In this document: one piece after another, positions 25,235-32,960 of the stretch
Numbering within the stretch: the stretch's first letter is position 1
Layout: the number at the start of each line of letters is the position of its first letter
Assembly: GCF_002843425.1 (NCBI RefSeq)
Contig: NZ_NKXO01000035.1
Location: 1 to 35,609, forward strand
From: Raineya orbicola
Lineage (GTDB): Bacteria; Bacteroidota; Bacteroidia; Cytophagales; Thermonemataceae
Length of the DNA: 35,609 nt
Reading direction: 5' to 3'
The notes under the pieces: generated by a model
What the model saw: the letters and a program-made list of their open reading frames with translations, nothing else
Database searches by the model: none
What the model was told of the DNA's origin: nothing
Program-made: the position numbers and the translations under genes

Positions 25235-26785
25235 TTATTTTTGTAGCTCAATGATGAGTGCCTGCCCAATACGAAGATGGCTATCAGTCAGTTTGTTCCA
25301 AGTTTGCAGTTGCGAAACGCTCACTTTATATTTTTGAGCAATTGTAAAAAGCGTATCACCCTGTTTTACGATATAAGTAATGTTTTGGGTCTTGGGCTGA
25401 TTTTTAACGGGGACAATCGTTTGATTTTTTTCTATACTATCTTTGGGTTTTACAGGTTTTTTGGTGTTACTTGCTGAGTAACCATAGGCAAAAATACGTT
25501 TTTGCTGAAAGTGAGCCTGTGCTTGTTTAAGAGTATCCACATTAAGCAAGAAATGAGTTTTTTGGGGATTTTTTTCAAAATATTGAAAGCTATTGAGTAG
25601 TGCTTCAAAGAACAAATTACCCTTCAAAGTATAGCCTTGGGCATTGAGATGTACCATATCAGGCAAAGTAAGCCCTGCTTTGAACCAATCTCGCATAACG
25701 GTTTGTCCGCCTGCAACCCAATACCAATCATAGACAAGGCATTTGGTTTCGGAAGCGATTTTATGTATTAGTTCTGAAAAGGCAAGCCCCGATTTGATAT
25801 TTACTTTTCGCCAATATAAATCTTGGGCGGTAGTGAGCAAAATCACCGCATCAGGGCATATATTGCGAATTTTTGCAATAATTTCACGAATTTGGTTTTC
25901 TAAATTAGGGGCAATTTTATCATCATAGAGGTAATCGTTTGTACCGAAGTCAAGCACAATCAAATCAGGTTTGAAGTAGGGTAATTGCTTGGCTAAAAGT
26001 TCTTTTCGTAAAACAGAACCATATTTTGCCGCTCCTACACCCGCATTGTGTAGAATGGCATTTTTGTTTTGGTTATTTTCTAAAACCATTCCATAAAATT
26101 CAAAAAAATTCTGATTTTCACGATTTTTTTCTAATTCTAAACGCAAACTATGCTTTACAGGAGGAATAGCAATGCGAATAAAAGGCATTGCATCAGTGTT
26201 ATCTGTGGAAATTTGAATGTGTTGTGCTTCGTCTATGATAAGTTTTATATCAAAACTTTCGGGGCTTTTTTTGCAAAAAATGGTAAGTAAATTATTTTCA
26301 GTGTTTAAGGGTTCTTTGAAGGAAAAAGTAAGTGAAGCGGGTAATTTTTCAGTACGCACGCTCATTCCTGAAACTCCCAAAGGCAATTTGAGCGTATTCA
26401 TAAAACTTTTTGTGTACTGCCATTTACCTTCGTGAGTAGTCTTGTAATCGGCATTAGAATAGGTATTTGCCGCAGAGAAAGCTGTAAGCAATCCTTTACC
26501 TCCATTCCCTAAAACGGCTTGTAGGCGTTTGCGAAAGGCATCGGGGTAAGCTCCCTGTTGCAAGTGAGAATCGCCAAAGAAAACAACTGAAAATTTATCT
26601 TTTGGAGCTAATTTCCATTTGTAGTACAAATATGCCAAAACATCTCGCTGATAGTATTGTACGTAGTTGAGCGAAGGTTTGAGCCAAGGATATGCAAGCG
26701 TATCAGCAGAAGTTTTAGTGGCTTCCTGTGCTTTGCATTGCAGAAAAACGAATAATGATAGATATAGCAAATAAAATTTGGGCAT
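25235..26785 (-). CDS. Exported SGNH/GDSL hydrolase with C-terminal LysM domain
   Basis: 516 residues from the ATG at 26785. The frame opens earlier, at 26827, but only this start begins with the signal peptide (MPKFYLLYLSLFVFLQCKAQ). SGNH blocks: Ser73 in FFGDSHLQQG (block I), GTND at 281-284 (block III) and Asp376/His379 in DMVHL (block V). The last 46 residues are a LysM repeat (YIVKQGDTLFTIAQKYK...LRIGQALII) joined by a Lys/Pro linker. LysM binds N-acetylglucosamine polymers, so the enzyme probably works on or beside peptidoglycan. An O-acetylesterase role is possible, but the substrate is an inference. It lies 26 bp after the vWA-like lipoprotein gene. Confidence 0.85.
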   Translation of the reverse strand: MPKFYLLYLSLFVFLQCKAQEATKTSADTLAYPWLKPSLNYVQYYQRDVLAYLYYKWKLAPKDKFSVVFFGDSHLQQGAYPDAFRKRLQAVLGNGGKGLLTAFSAANTYSNADYKTTHEGKWQYTKSFMNTLKLPLGVSGMSVRTEKLPASLTFSFKEPLNTENNLLTIFCKKSPESFDIKLIIDEAQHIQISTDNTDAMPFIRIAIPPVKHSLRLELEKNRENQNFFEFYGMVLENNQNKNAILHNAGVGAAKYGSVLRKELLAKQLPYFKPDLIVLDFGTNDYLYDDKIAPNLENQIREIIAKIRNICPDAVILLTTAQDLYWRKVNIKSGLAFSELIHKIASETKCLVYDWYWVAGGQTVMRDWFKAGLTLPDMVHLNAQGYTLKGNLFFEALLNSFQYFEKNPQKTHFLLNVDTLKQAQAHFQQKRIFAYGYSASNTKKPVKPKDSIEKNQTIVPVKNQPKTQNITYIVKQGDTLFTIAQKYKVSVSQLQTWNKLTDSHLRIGQALIIELQK

Positions 26786-26811
26786 AAAGTACAAAATTCG
26801 TTTGACAAAAG

Positions 26812-27621
26812 TTATTCTACATTCCACTCTTTAAGTTCTTCTAATCCGAGCTTGGTGAGCATTTTTTCCCAATAATACAAAACATTGGGGTTGTTTTGGT
26901 TGGTGGTGCTTAAAGGTGAATGAGGCAAAACGTAAAATATCTCTACATCACTCAAATCAATATCAGTGAAACGCTTGACGTCTTTTTCAGCCCATTGCTC
27001 GGCTTCTTGCTTGCTAAAAGGTGGTCTTTTGTAGAAATCCCGACGCTCCAAACCGGGCATACTTTCTACCATATCGCTTAAAATAAATACTTTCAGAAGG
27101 CTATTTTCAGGTTTTTTGGCATTTTTTTTGTCAATAATGGGCAAAATCGCCCATATATCGGTATACTGCTTGGTTTCAGTAATGTTATCATCTAAAAGAG
27201 CTTCTATACAACGTTGTTGTATTTTGTTTTTTTCTTTTTTCAAACTTACCTGATAGGTATTTTTGATAGATTTAATATCCGTAGGGTTCAGCCCTGTGGT
27301 ATCTTTCATTTCTGCTTTGCACTGCATTGCAAATACGCGTGCCTGCGAAGTGTTTTCGTGCAGAAAATAGACTTCAATTTTATCACCTTTCTGACGAATA
27401 TTTTGTTGGACAATAGTTTGCAGGGCTTTTTCGTATTTTTCGCGTGTAAAGTTTTCTTTTAAGCTCACGCTTACAGTTTTATCTATGAAAATCAGCGAAT
27501 AGATATTTGGAGCAGGTTTAGGCGGAGGAACTTGTTGGGGAGGCTGATTGCCACCACAAGAACTAAAAAAAACACAAAAAAAAGAAAGTTTAGCTACCCA
27601 AATAGTAAGCAATGATTTCAT
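26812..27621 (-). CDS. Lipoprotein with cryptic von Willebrand A-like domain
   Basis: 269 residues. The N-terminus is a lipoprotein signal ending in FFSSC22-GG, followed by a Pro-rich linker (25-38). The next strand reads SLIFIDKTVSVS, with Asp47, Thr49 and Ser51 placed as a MIDAS DxTxS motif. Thr154 in YTDIWAIL and Asp183 in VFILSDMVES fit the second and third MIDAS positions. I infer a divergent vWA fold; no family name is recognised with certainty. vWA proteins mediate metal-dependent protein interactions. It lies between the 4-TM coiled-coil gene (14 bp upstream) and the SGNH-LysM gene (26 bp downstream). Confidence 0.7.
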   Translation of the reverse strand: MKSLLTIWVAKLSFFCVFFSSCGGNQPPQQVPPPKPAPNIYSLIFIDKTVSVSLKENFTREKYEKALQTIVQQNIRQKGDKIEVYFLHENTSQARVFAMQCKAEMKDTTGLNPTDIKSIKNTYQVSLKKEKNKIQQRCIEALLDDNITETKQYTDIWAILPIIDKKNAKKPENSLLKVFILSDMVESMPGLERRDFYKRPPFSKQEAEQWAEKDVKRFTDIDLSDVEIFYVLPHSPLSTTNQNNPNVLYYWEKMLTKLGLEELKEWNVE

Positions 27622-27635
27622 TGGAAAAAAGAGAT

Positions 27636-29222
27636 TTATTTTTTTCTAATTTTGCTTAAAACTTTACTGCTAATAGTGCGGTTAGGTTGAGGCGTTTCAG
27701 TGATACCTTCATTTATCATCTCTTCTTGTTTTTCTGTTTCTTCATTTTTTGCTTCTTTTGCTAAAATCTCTTGAATAGCTGCTTTACCATTGCCATTTAA
27801 GTTTTCTTCAAGGTTTGAGAGTTCTTTGGTTAGTTTTTCTGAATTGTATGTTTGTTCTTGCTTTTTTATTTCTTCTAGTTTGAAAGCGTGTTGCCCTTTT
27901 TCATAACCTAAATTGAGTTCATAAATTTGCAGTTCTACTTTGCAGGTATGCAAATCTTTTTTGAGTTTAAGAATAGTATCGGCAATTTCTTGTCTTTGCT
28001 TTTGTAATTCTTCCAAATTACCAAGAGCTTCTAATTGGCTTTTTTTGGCTTCTGCGATAGCAGTTTGCTCGCTTATAGTGTGCTCTAAATCCTCTACACT
28101 GCTTAACTGCGACTCGCGAATTTTCTGTAATTTACGTAATTTGATAGGAATTTGAAACCAAATTCTGATATACGCTACAAGAATTGGAAACGCAATACCC
28201 AAACAGATAGCCCCTGCAATGGCAAACATTACTCCTGAAAGTACAAAAGCCCACATTCCCGAAGGACTTTGTACTAAATCTTGGCTTAACTTTTCTGTTT
28301 TGCGAGAAAGTTCTTCTATCAGTGCTAAGTTTTGTGAGGTTTCCTCCTCTTGCAGCGTTAGAATGGTACTATTGAGGCTATTTTTGAGCTGGTCGGCTCG
28401 GTAGGCTTCATAACGAAAATAACCCAAAATACAAAGAGTAACTATGGTAAAAAGGACTACTAATATTTTGAAAATCAGATATACACGTTTAGAACGAAGC
28501 GTTTTATCTTCTAAATAAGGATACTCTATCAGTCTATCATAAGCAGGTTTCAAAAGCACTGAAACCATCGCTAAACCTACTGCAAAACTCCACGCCTCTA
28601 TGTTGTTTTTGATGTTGAGAGCATAAGCTACAATCTCGTGAGAAATAATTAAATCACCTGCAATAAATACAATCGCCGCAAGCAAAAATAAAATTCCTCC
28701 TAAAAATGAGTTGTTATTGCGTAAATTTTCTCTTTCTGTTTTATAGCTTTGAATTTGCTTTTCAGTTTCAGCAAGTCCCTCGCCACGTCTTTGGCGGAGG
28801 TTTATTTGATAGTCTAATTGGTAATTGATTTGAGTAAGTTCGCTAAAAATATCTTGATATTTTTGTTTATGAAGGGTTATTTTTTGTAAATTTTCTTGCA
28901 GGAGAGTTTCTTGGTAAAGCAGTTGGTCAAATATTTTATCATAACGCCCTTTTTCAGAAAGATAGGTTTCTAATGTATCTTTAGAAAGCCCAAAATAACC
29001 ATTCCAAAAGCCTGATTGGTAGTTATCATTTTTCTGCAAAGCCTCCTCAAAAAGGTCTAAAACAGGAGGATTTTCAGGGAGAGGAGTGGTAGTTTCAGTC
29101 GTTTCAATTGGTTGCTGAGAAGTGAAAGTTGTTTGAGTGTTTTCGGGCAAAATAGTTTCATCAACAGATTTAGGCTCACTGCTTTCGGACAAAGTTTCTA
29201 TATGTTTGATAGCCTCTTCCAT
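27636..29222 (-). CDS. Four-TM protein with flanking coiled coils, unknown function
   Basis: 528 residues from the ATG at 29222; an in-frame upstream start at 29258 gives an unlikely N-terminus. I recognise no named family. Order: an acidic Thr/Pro-rich N-terminal region (1-60), a coiled coil (about 75-165), four membrane helices (about 171-193, 205-222, 245-268 and 322-354) and a second coiled coil (about 365-470). The stretch between helices 3 and 4 (about 270-320) is also a likely coiled coil. The C-terminal tail is charged and ends in KIRKK. This looks like a membrane scaffold with long cytoplasmic helices. It lies between batD and the vWA-like lipoprotein gene and reads in the same direction. 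Confidence 0.65.
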   Translation of the reverse strand: MEEAIKHIETLSESSEPKSVDETILPENTQTTFTSQQPIETTETTTPLPENPPVLDLFEEALQKNDNYQSGFWNGYFGLSKDTLETYLSEKGRYDKIFDQLLYQETLLQENLQKITLHKQKYQDIFSELTQINYQLDYQINLRQRRGEGLAETEKQIQSYKTERENLRNNNSFLGGILFLLAAIVFIAGDLIISHEIVAYALNIKNNIEAWSFAVGLAMVSVLLKPAYDRLIEYPYLEDKTLRSKRVYLIFKILVVLFTIVTLCILGYFRYEAYRADQLKNSLNSTILTLQEEETSQNLALIEELSRKTEKLSQDLVQSPSGMWAFVLSGVMFAIAGAICLGIAFPILVAYIRIWFQIPIKLRKLQKIRESQLSSVEDLEHTISEQTAIAEAKKSQLEALGNLEELQKQRQEIADTILKLKKDLHTCKVELQIYELNLGYEKGQHAFKLEEIKKQEQTYNSEKLTKELSNLEENLNGNGKAAIQEILAKEAKNEETEKQEEMINEGITETPQPNRTISSKVLSKIRKK

Positions 29223-29309
29223 AAATAAGTGGTGTTTGCATATTTTTTGAAAGAACAAATCTACAAAATTATCTAACTTTGGGCAAATGTTTTTACAAGA
29301 AACATAGGG

Positions 29310-30704
29310 CTATTCCCTGAAATTTGATAAAACTTTATACAAAACTATCAAAAAAAGTAGAGCAAGCAAGCCAGTGGCTATCCAACGCGTACGTGAATAA
29401 GTACGCATTTGCATAGGAGTATCATCAGCTTTTTCAATCCAAGATTGTAGCTCGCTATTTTCTAATGAAGAAAATTCCAGAGGGCTACCGCTTACTTCCA
29501 ACACTAATTTGGAGCGTAGCGTATCTATTTTTTTAGTTTCTTGGTTGAAATAAGCTAGGAAAAAGTAGTTTTTGAGTGGATATTTGCCCGGTTTTTTCGC
29601 TAAAATGGTGTATCTGAACGATTTTACACCAATAATTTGCGAAGGCATTTTGCGTAGAGTTTGTTCGGTAGCGGTAGCATAAAATTCTAAAAAATTGTTG
29701 CTATTGGGGGGGGGTAAGTTAAGTCTTGCAAAGTTGGCATTGCCCACAATATTGATTTGATAATTCACGCTCTGCCCTGTTTGAATTTTAAGATAAGTAA
29801 TGATTTCTTGCATTTGTAGCCTTCCTGTGAGATTTTTGATATTTTTGGGTAGAGGCTTTATCAGAATAGAAAGAGGATTGCTTCGCAGGGAAAGCAGTTT
29901 TTCTTTTTCTTTATCCAAAACTTTAAGCTCCAAAGAGGGAATATTCCAGAGCAGAGGCTCGGTAGGGTAGAAGGCACTCTGAAAGAACTTGTAACGTTTG
30001 TACGTTTTCTTTTCTAAAATGATTTCATCAGTGCTTACGCTATCCAGCCCGTAGTTTTCTTGCCAAGATTTGGGTAAGTGAATTTGACGAATAATTTGGC
30101 TGATTTGTCTATCTAAATCATATAAATCCAAAGCTATGGGGGCGTTTTTGGCTACATACAAAGCAAAATTCAGATTGATTTCTTCTCCTACAAATACTTC
30201 TTTGGTATTGGCTGTAAGGGCAACAAATACATTTTGCAACTTACCTAAACCTACTAAGTCTTCTGCTTGGCTTTCTTCTTCAAGTTGTGAAAGCAAATCC
30301 GTTTCTGTATTTTCTGGGCTTTCTTCTACCCAAACCTCTTCTCCTTTGAATGTTTGTTTTTTAGTACCGACTTTTATTTCAAAAGAATTGATTTTGAATT
30401 TGCCTACCTTCAAGGGTTTGTAATTTTGTTCTATTCCTTTCCAAATTTCGCCTTTATCGCTGGTGTATTCCAAACTCACTTGAAAAGTTTTCTCAAAATC
30501 TTTGATTTCAGGGAAACCTTCTGCACCTTTGAAATCTTCATAATTTGATAACACACGGATTTGCAAAAATTCATTTTGTTTGATTTTCTTGCGGGCGAGT
30601 TCTATGCGTATTTCTTGCGAATAGCCCTGTAAAATGGTCAAGAATATAAATAACTGAAAAATAGTCTTTATCCAAGTTTTTTTTGAACTTTTTTGGGAAA
30701 ACAT
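29310..30704 (-). CDS. batD: BatD-family protein
   Basis: 464 residues. An N-terminal signal sequence ends near GYSQ, a large beta-rich extracytoplasmic part follows, and a single C-terminal membrane helix (WIATGLLALLFLIVLYKVL, about 440-460) is typical of BatD. The repeat-like segments EIRIELARKKIKQNEFLQI and VFVALTANTKEVFVGEEINLNFALYV match the BatD beta domain. In the Bacteroidota 'aerotolerance' (bat) operons BatD accompanies a MoxR ATPase and the vWA proteins BatA/BatB; none is adjacent here, though a vWA-like lipoprotein is encoded two genes downstream. It is the first gene of the six-gene minus-strand block. Confidence 0.85.
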   Translation of the reverse strand: MFSQKSSKKTWIKTIFQLFIFLTILQGYSQEIRIELARKKIKQNEFLQIRVLSNYEDFKGAEGFPEIKDFEKTFQVSLEYTSDKGEIWKGIEQNYKPLKVGKFKINSFEIKVGTKKQTFKGEEVWVEESPENTETDLLSQLEEESQAEDLVGLGKLQNVFVALTANTKEVFVGEEINLNFALYVAKNAPIALDLYDLDRQISQIIRQIHLPKSWQENYGLDSVSTDEIILEKKTYKRYKFFQSAFYPTEPLLWNIPSLELKVLDKEKEKLLSLRSNPLSILIKPLPKNIKNLTGRLQMQEIITYLKIQTGQSVNYQINIVGNANFARLNLPPPNSNNFLEFYATATEQTLRKMPSQIIGVKSFRYTILAKKPGKYPLKNYFFLAYFNQETKKIDTLRSKLVLEVSGSPLEFSSLENSELQSWIEKADDTPMQMRTYSRTRWIATGLLALLFLIVLYKVLSNFRE

Positions 30705-30744
30705 TTGGAAGTTTGTTTTTTTATACTTATTTTAGCATTCTAAA

Positions 30745-30758
30745 CAAAATTACATTTG
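30745..30758. promoter_or_regulatory. Overlapping divergent -7 elements
   Basis: CAAAATTA (30745-30752) reads TAATTTTG on the minus strand, towards batD, and TACATTTG (30751-30758) reads on the + strand, towards the small protein gene. Both fit TAnnTTTG and share two bases. No well-spaced -33 TTG is obvious for either. Confidence 0.4.
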
Positions 30759-30830
30759 CCTATGAAACAATGCTACGGCGAATACAACGCAAACTAAAAC
30801 TTTTGTTCATTGTTTCAAAATCTAATGCCT

Positions 30831-31019
30831 ATGTTAGAGTATTTTAAGATGATTTTAGAGAAAGTTAGTTTTGATAAATTATTGTTTGAGAAAGAGTTAC
30901 GCAAGGCTCTGGCACAACTAAAACCCACCGAACGCGAAGATTTGCGGCGTTGGTGCTATCTAAATTTTACCAAGTATCATCAAATTCTCAACAATCAATT
31001 CAAAATGGTACTTTCCTAA
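30831..31019 (+). CDS. Small conserved-looking helical protein
   Basis: 62 residues from the ATG at 30831; an upstream in-frame ATG at 30810 is less likely. The product (MLEYFKMILEKVSFDKLLFEKEL, then KPTEREDLRRW) is mostly helical, with many Lys, Glu and Leu. It resembles short proteins I associate with Cytophagia/Flavobacteria, but I can give no function. Support for it being real comes from a -7 element upstream and a perfect intrinsic terminator 20 bp after its stop. Confidence 0.65.
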   Translation: MLEYFKMILEKVSFDKLLFEKELRKALAQLKPTEREDLRRWCYLNFTKYHQILNNQFKMVLS

Positions 31020-31032
31020 AAATTGGCTTCTT

Positions 31033-31968
31033 TCATTCAAGGCTTGCAAATTGGATATTTCGTTGCAAGCCTTTTATTTTTGTTCTTTTCACTGCTGATT
31101 TAGGAAAAACTTTGGCAAAAACTTCTTCTGTAATTTCTAACCAATCTTTTTTCTGCATATTTTTCAGATGCTCATTAGGCTCAAATTCAGGGGTTTGGTG
31201 AGGCTTGGCAAAACGATTCCAAGGACAAACATCTTGACAAACATCACAGCCAAAAATCCAATTTTCCATTTTCCCCTGAAATTCTTGTGGAATTTCATTT
31301 TTTAACTCAATTGTAAGATATGAAATACACTTGCTCCCATCTACAACATAAGGACTTACAATCGCCTCCGTAGGACAAGCCTCCAAACAACGCCTGCACG
31401 TACCGCAATAATCGCCCGTAGGGGCATCATAGGCAAGTTCTAAATCTATAATGATTTCGCCAATGAAAAAGAAACTTCCTATTTTTCGGTTAATCAGATT
31501 TGTATGCTTGCCAATCCAGCCTAAACCGCTTCGTTCTGCCCAAACTTTATCCATTACAGGTGCCGAATCTACAAAAGCTCTGCCATTTATTTCTCCAATA
31601 TTCTCCCGAATAAAATTCAGTAATTCATTCATTTTGCGTTTCATTACAAAATGATAATCTTCCCCATAAGCATATTTGGAAATCTTGAAATTATCAGGGT
31701 TAGTTTGAGCCAAATCTTGCTTGGGAAAATAATTCAAAAGAACAGAAATAACAGATTTTGCTCCCTCTACTAAAAGTTTAGGATTGAGCCTTTTATCAAA
31801 ATGATTAGCCATATAGCTCATTTCGCCTTGCATATTGTTTTTGAGCCACATTTCAAGGCGAGGAGCTTCTTTTTCCAAAAATTCAGCTTTGGCAATACCG
31901 CAAAAATCAAAGCCAATTTCGCGAGCTTTTTGTTTGATAAGTTGGCTATATTTTTCTGCAAAGCCCAA
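31033..31968 (-). CDS. queG: Epoxyqueuosine reductase
   Basis: 311 residues. QueG performs the last step of queuosine synthesis in tRNA, reducing epoxyqueuosine with a cobalamin cofactor and two [4Fe-4S] clusters. The clusters' Cys are in [16 protein letters not shown] and, further on, [11 protein letters not shown]. The catalytic Asp lies in [26 protein letters not shown], a hallmark segment. The normal C-terminus (KGLQRNI) is kept. It starts 10 bp after the transketolase half on the same strand. Its last codons contain the terminator hairpin of the convergent small gene. Confidence 0.95.
   Translation of the reverse strand: MGFAEKYSQLIKQKAREIGFDFCGIAKAEFLEKEAPRLEMWLKNNMQGEMSYMANHFDKRLNPKLLVEGAKSVISVLLNYFPKQDLAQTNPDNFKISKYAYGEDYHFVMKRKMNELLNFIRENIGEINGRAFVDSAPVMDKVWAERSGLGWIGKHTNLINRKIGSFFFIGEIIIDLELAYDAPTGDYCGTCRRCLEACPTEAIVSPYVVDGSKCISYLTIELKNEIPQEFQGKMENWIFGCDVCQDVCPWNRFAKPHQTPEFEPNEHLKNMQKKDWLEITEEVFAKVFPKSAVKRTKIKGLQRNIQFASLE
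31039..31080 (+). terminator. Intrinsic terminator embedded in the 3' end of queG
   Basis: AAGGCTTGCAA (31039-31049) pairs perfectly with TTGCAAGCCTT (31063-31073), followed by TTATTTTTG on the + strand. It ends the small + strand gene (stop at 31019) while encoding the last residues of QueG on the other strand. Confidence 0.8.
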
Positions 31969-31978
31969 AGCAGATAAT

Positions 31979-32935
31979 TTATTTTTTCCTTTGTAAAACT
32001 TTTTCTACAGCATCTACAACATTGGAAGTATCTAATCCGTATTTTTTCATCAATTCATCAGGCGTGCCACTTTCGCCAAAACTATCATTTACAGCTACAA
32101 ATTCTTGCGGAACAGGCATTTTTTGGCTTAAAAGTTCGGCAATGGCACTTCCTAAACCACCAAATCGCTGATGCTCTTCTGCGGTAACTACACAACGCGT
32201 TTTAGAGACAGAATCCAAAATAGCTTCCGTATCCAAAGGTTTAATGGTATGAATGTTGATAAGCTCGGCACTAATACCTTTTTGAGCAAGAACTTCCACT
32301 GCTTGCAAAGACTTCCAAACCAAATGCCCTGTGGCGAAAATAGTTACATCAGTGCCTTCTTGGAGTAATAGAGCCTTACCAATTTGAAAAGGCATATTTT
32401 CAGGAATAAAAATAGGCACTTTGGGTCTGCCAAAACGCAAATACACGGGTCCGTGATGTTCGGCAATGGCAATTGTTGCGGCTTTGGTTTGGTTGTAGTC
32501 GCAAGGATTGATAACCACCATTCCAGGGAGCATTCTCATCATTCCGATATCTTCCAAAATTTGGTGAGTAGCCCCATCTTCGCCCAAAGTTACCCCTGCG
32601 TGAGAGGCACAAATTTTTACATTTTTGTGCGAATAAGCGATAGACTGACGAATTTGGTCATATACCCTACCTGTGGAAAAATTAGCAAAAGTACCTGTAT
32701 AAGGGATTTTACCGCTGATAGCAAGTCCTGCGGCAATACCCATCATATTAGCTTCGGCAATACCTACTTGAAAAAAACGTTCAGGAAATTGCTTTTGGAA
32801 AGCGTCCATTTTCAGTGAGCCCGTAAGGTCGGCACAAAGAGCTACTACATCAGGGTTTTGCTTACCAATTTCCAGAAGTCCCGCCCCAAAACCTGAACGC
32901 GTATCGTTATTGCCTAAAATTTCGTATTTTTTCAT
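31979..32935 (-). CDS. Transketolase, C-terminal subunit
   Basis: 318 residues covering only the pyrimidine-binding and C-terminal domains of transketolase. Visible are [12 protein letters not shown], the Glu of [16 protein letters not shown] (needed to activate thiamine diphosphate), [21 protein letters not shown], and [15 protein letters not shown]. The start [13 protein letters not shown] is a natural N-terminus, so this is a split subunit rather than a truncation. The N-terminal, thiamine-diphosphate pyrophosphate-binding subunit is not next to it: the upstream neighbour is an ABC permease. Role: pentose phosphate pathway, after assembly with the missing half. Related dehydrogenase E1-beta-like enzymes share parts of this architecture. 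Confidence 0.9.
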   Translation of the reverse strand: MKKYEILGNNDTRSGFGAGLLEIGKQNPDVVALCADLTGSLKMDAFQKQFPERFFQVGIAEANMMGIAAGLAISGKIPYTGTFANFSTGRVYDQIRQSIAYSHKNVKICASHAGVTLGEDGATHQILEDIGMMRMLPGMVVINPCDYNQTKAATIAIAEHHGPVYLRFGRPKVPIFIPENMPFQIGKALLLQEGTDVTIFATGHLVWKSLQAVEVLAQKGISAELINIHTIKPLDTEAILDSVSKTRCVVTAEEHQRFGGLGSAIAELLSQKMPVPQEFVAVNDSFGESGTPDELMKKYGLDTSNVVDAVEKVLQRKK

Positions 32936-32960
32936 CAGATTTTTATTTTGATTGGTTAAT

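Noticed and set aside
26812-30704. A standard bat (aerotolerance) operon
   Set aside because: BatD is present, but the MoxR ATPase, the DUF58 protein and the transmembrane vWA proteins BatA and BatB are not. The vWA-like lipoprotein differs from these in size and anchoring.
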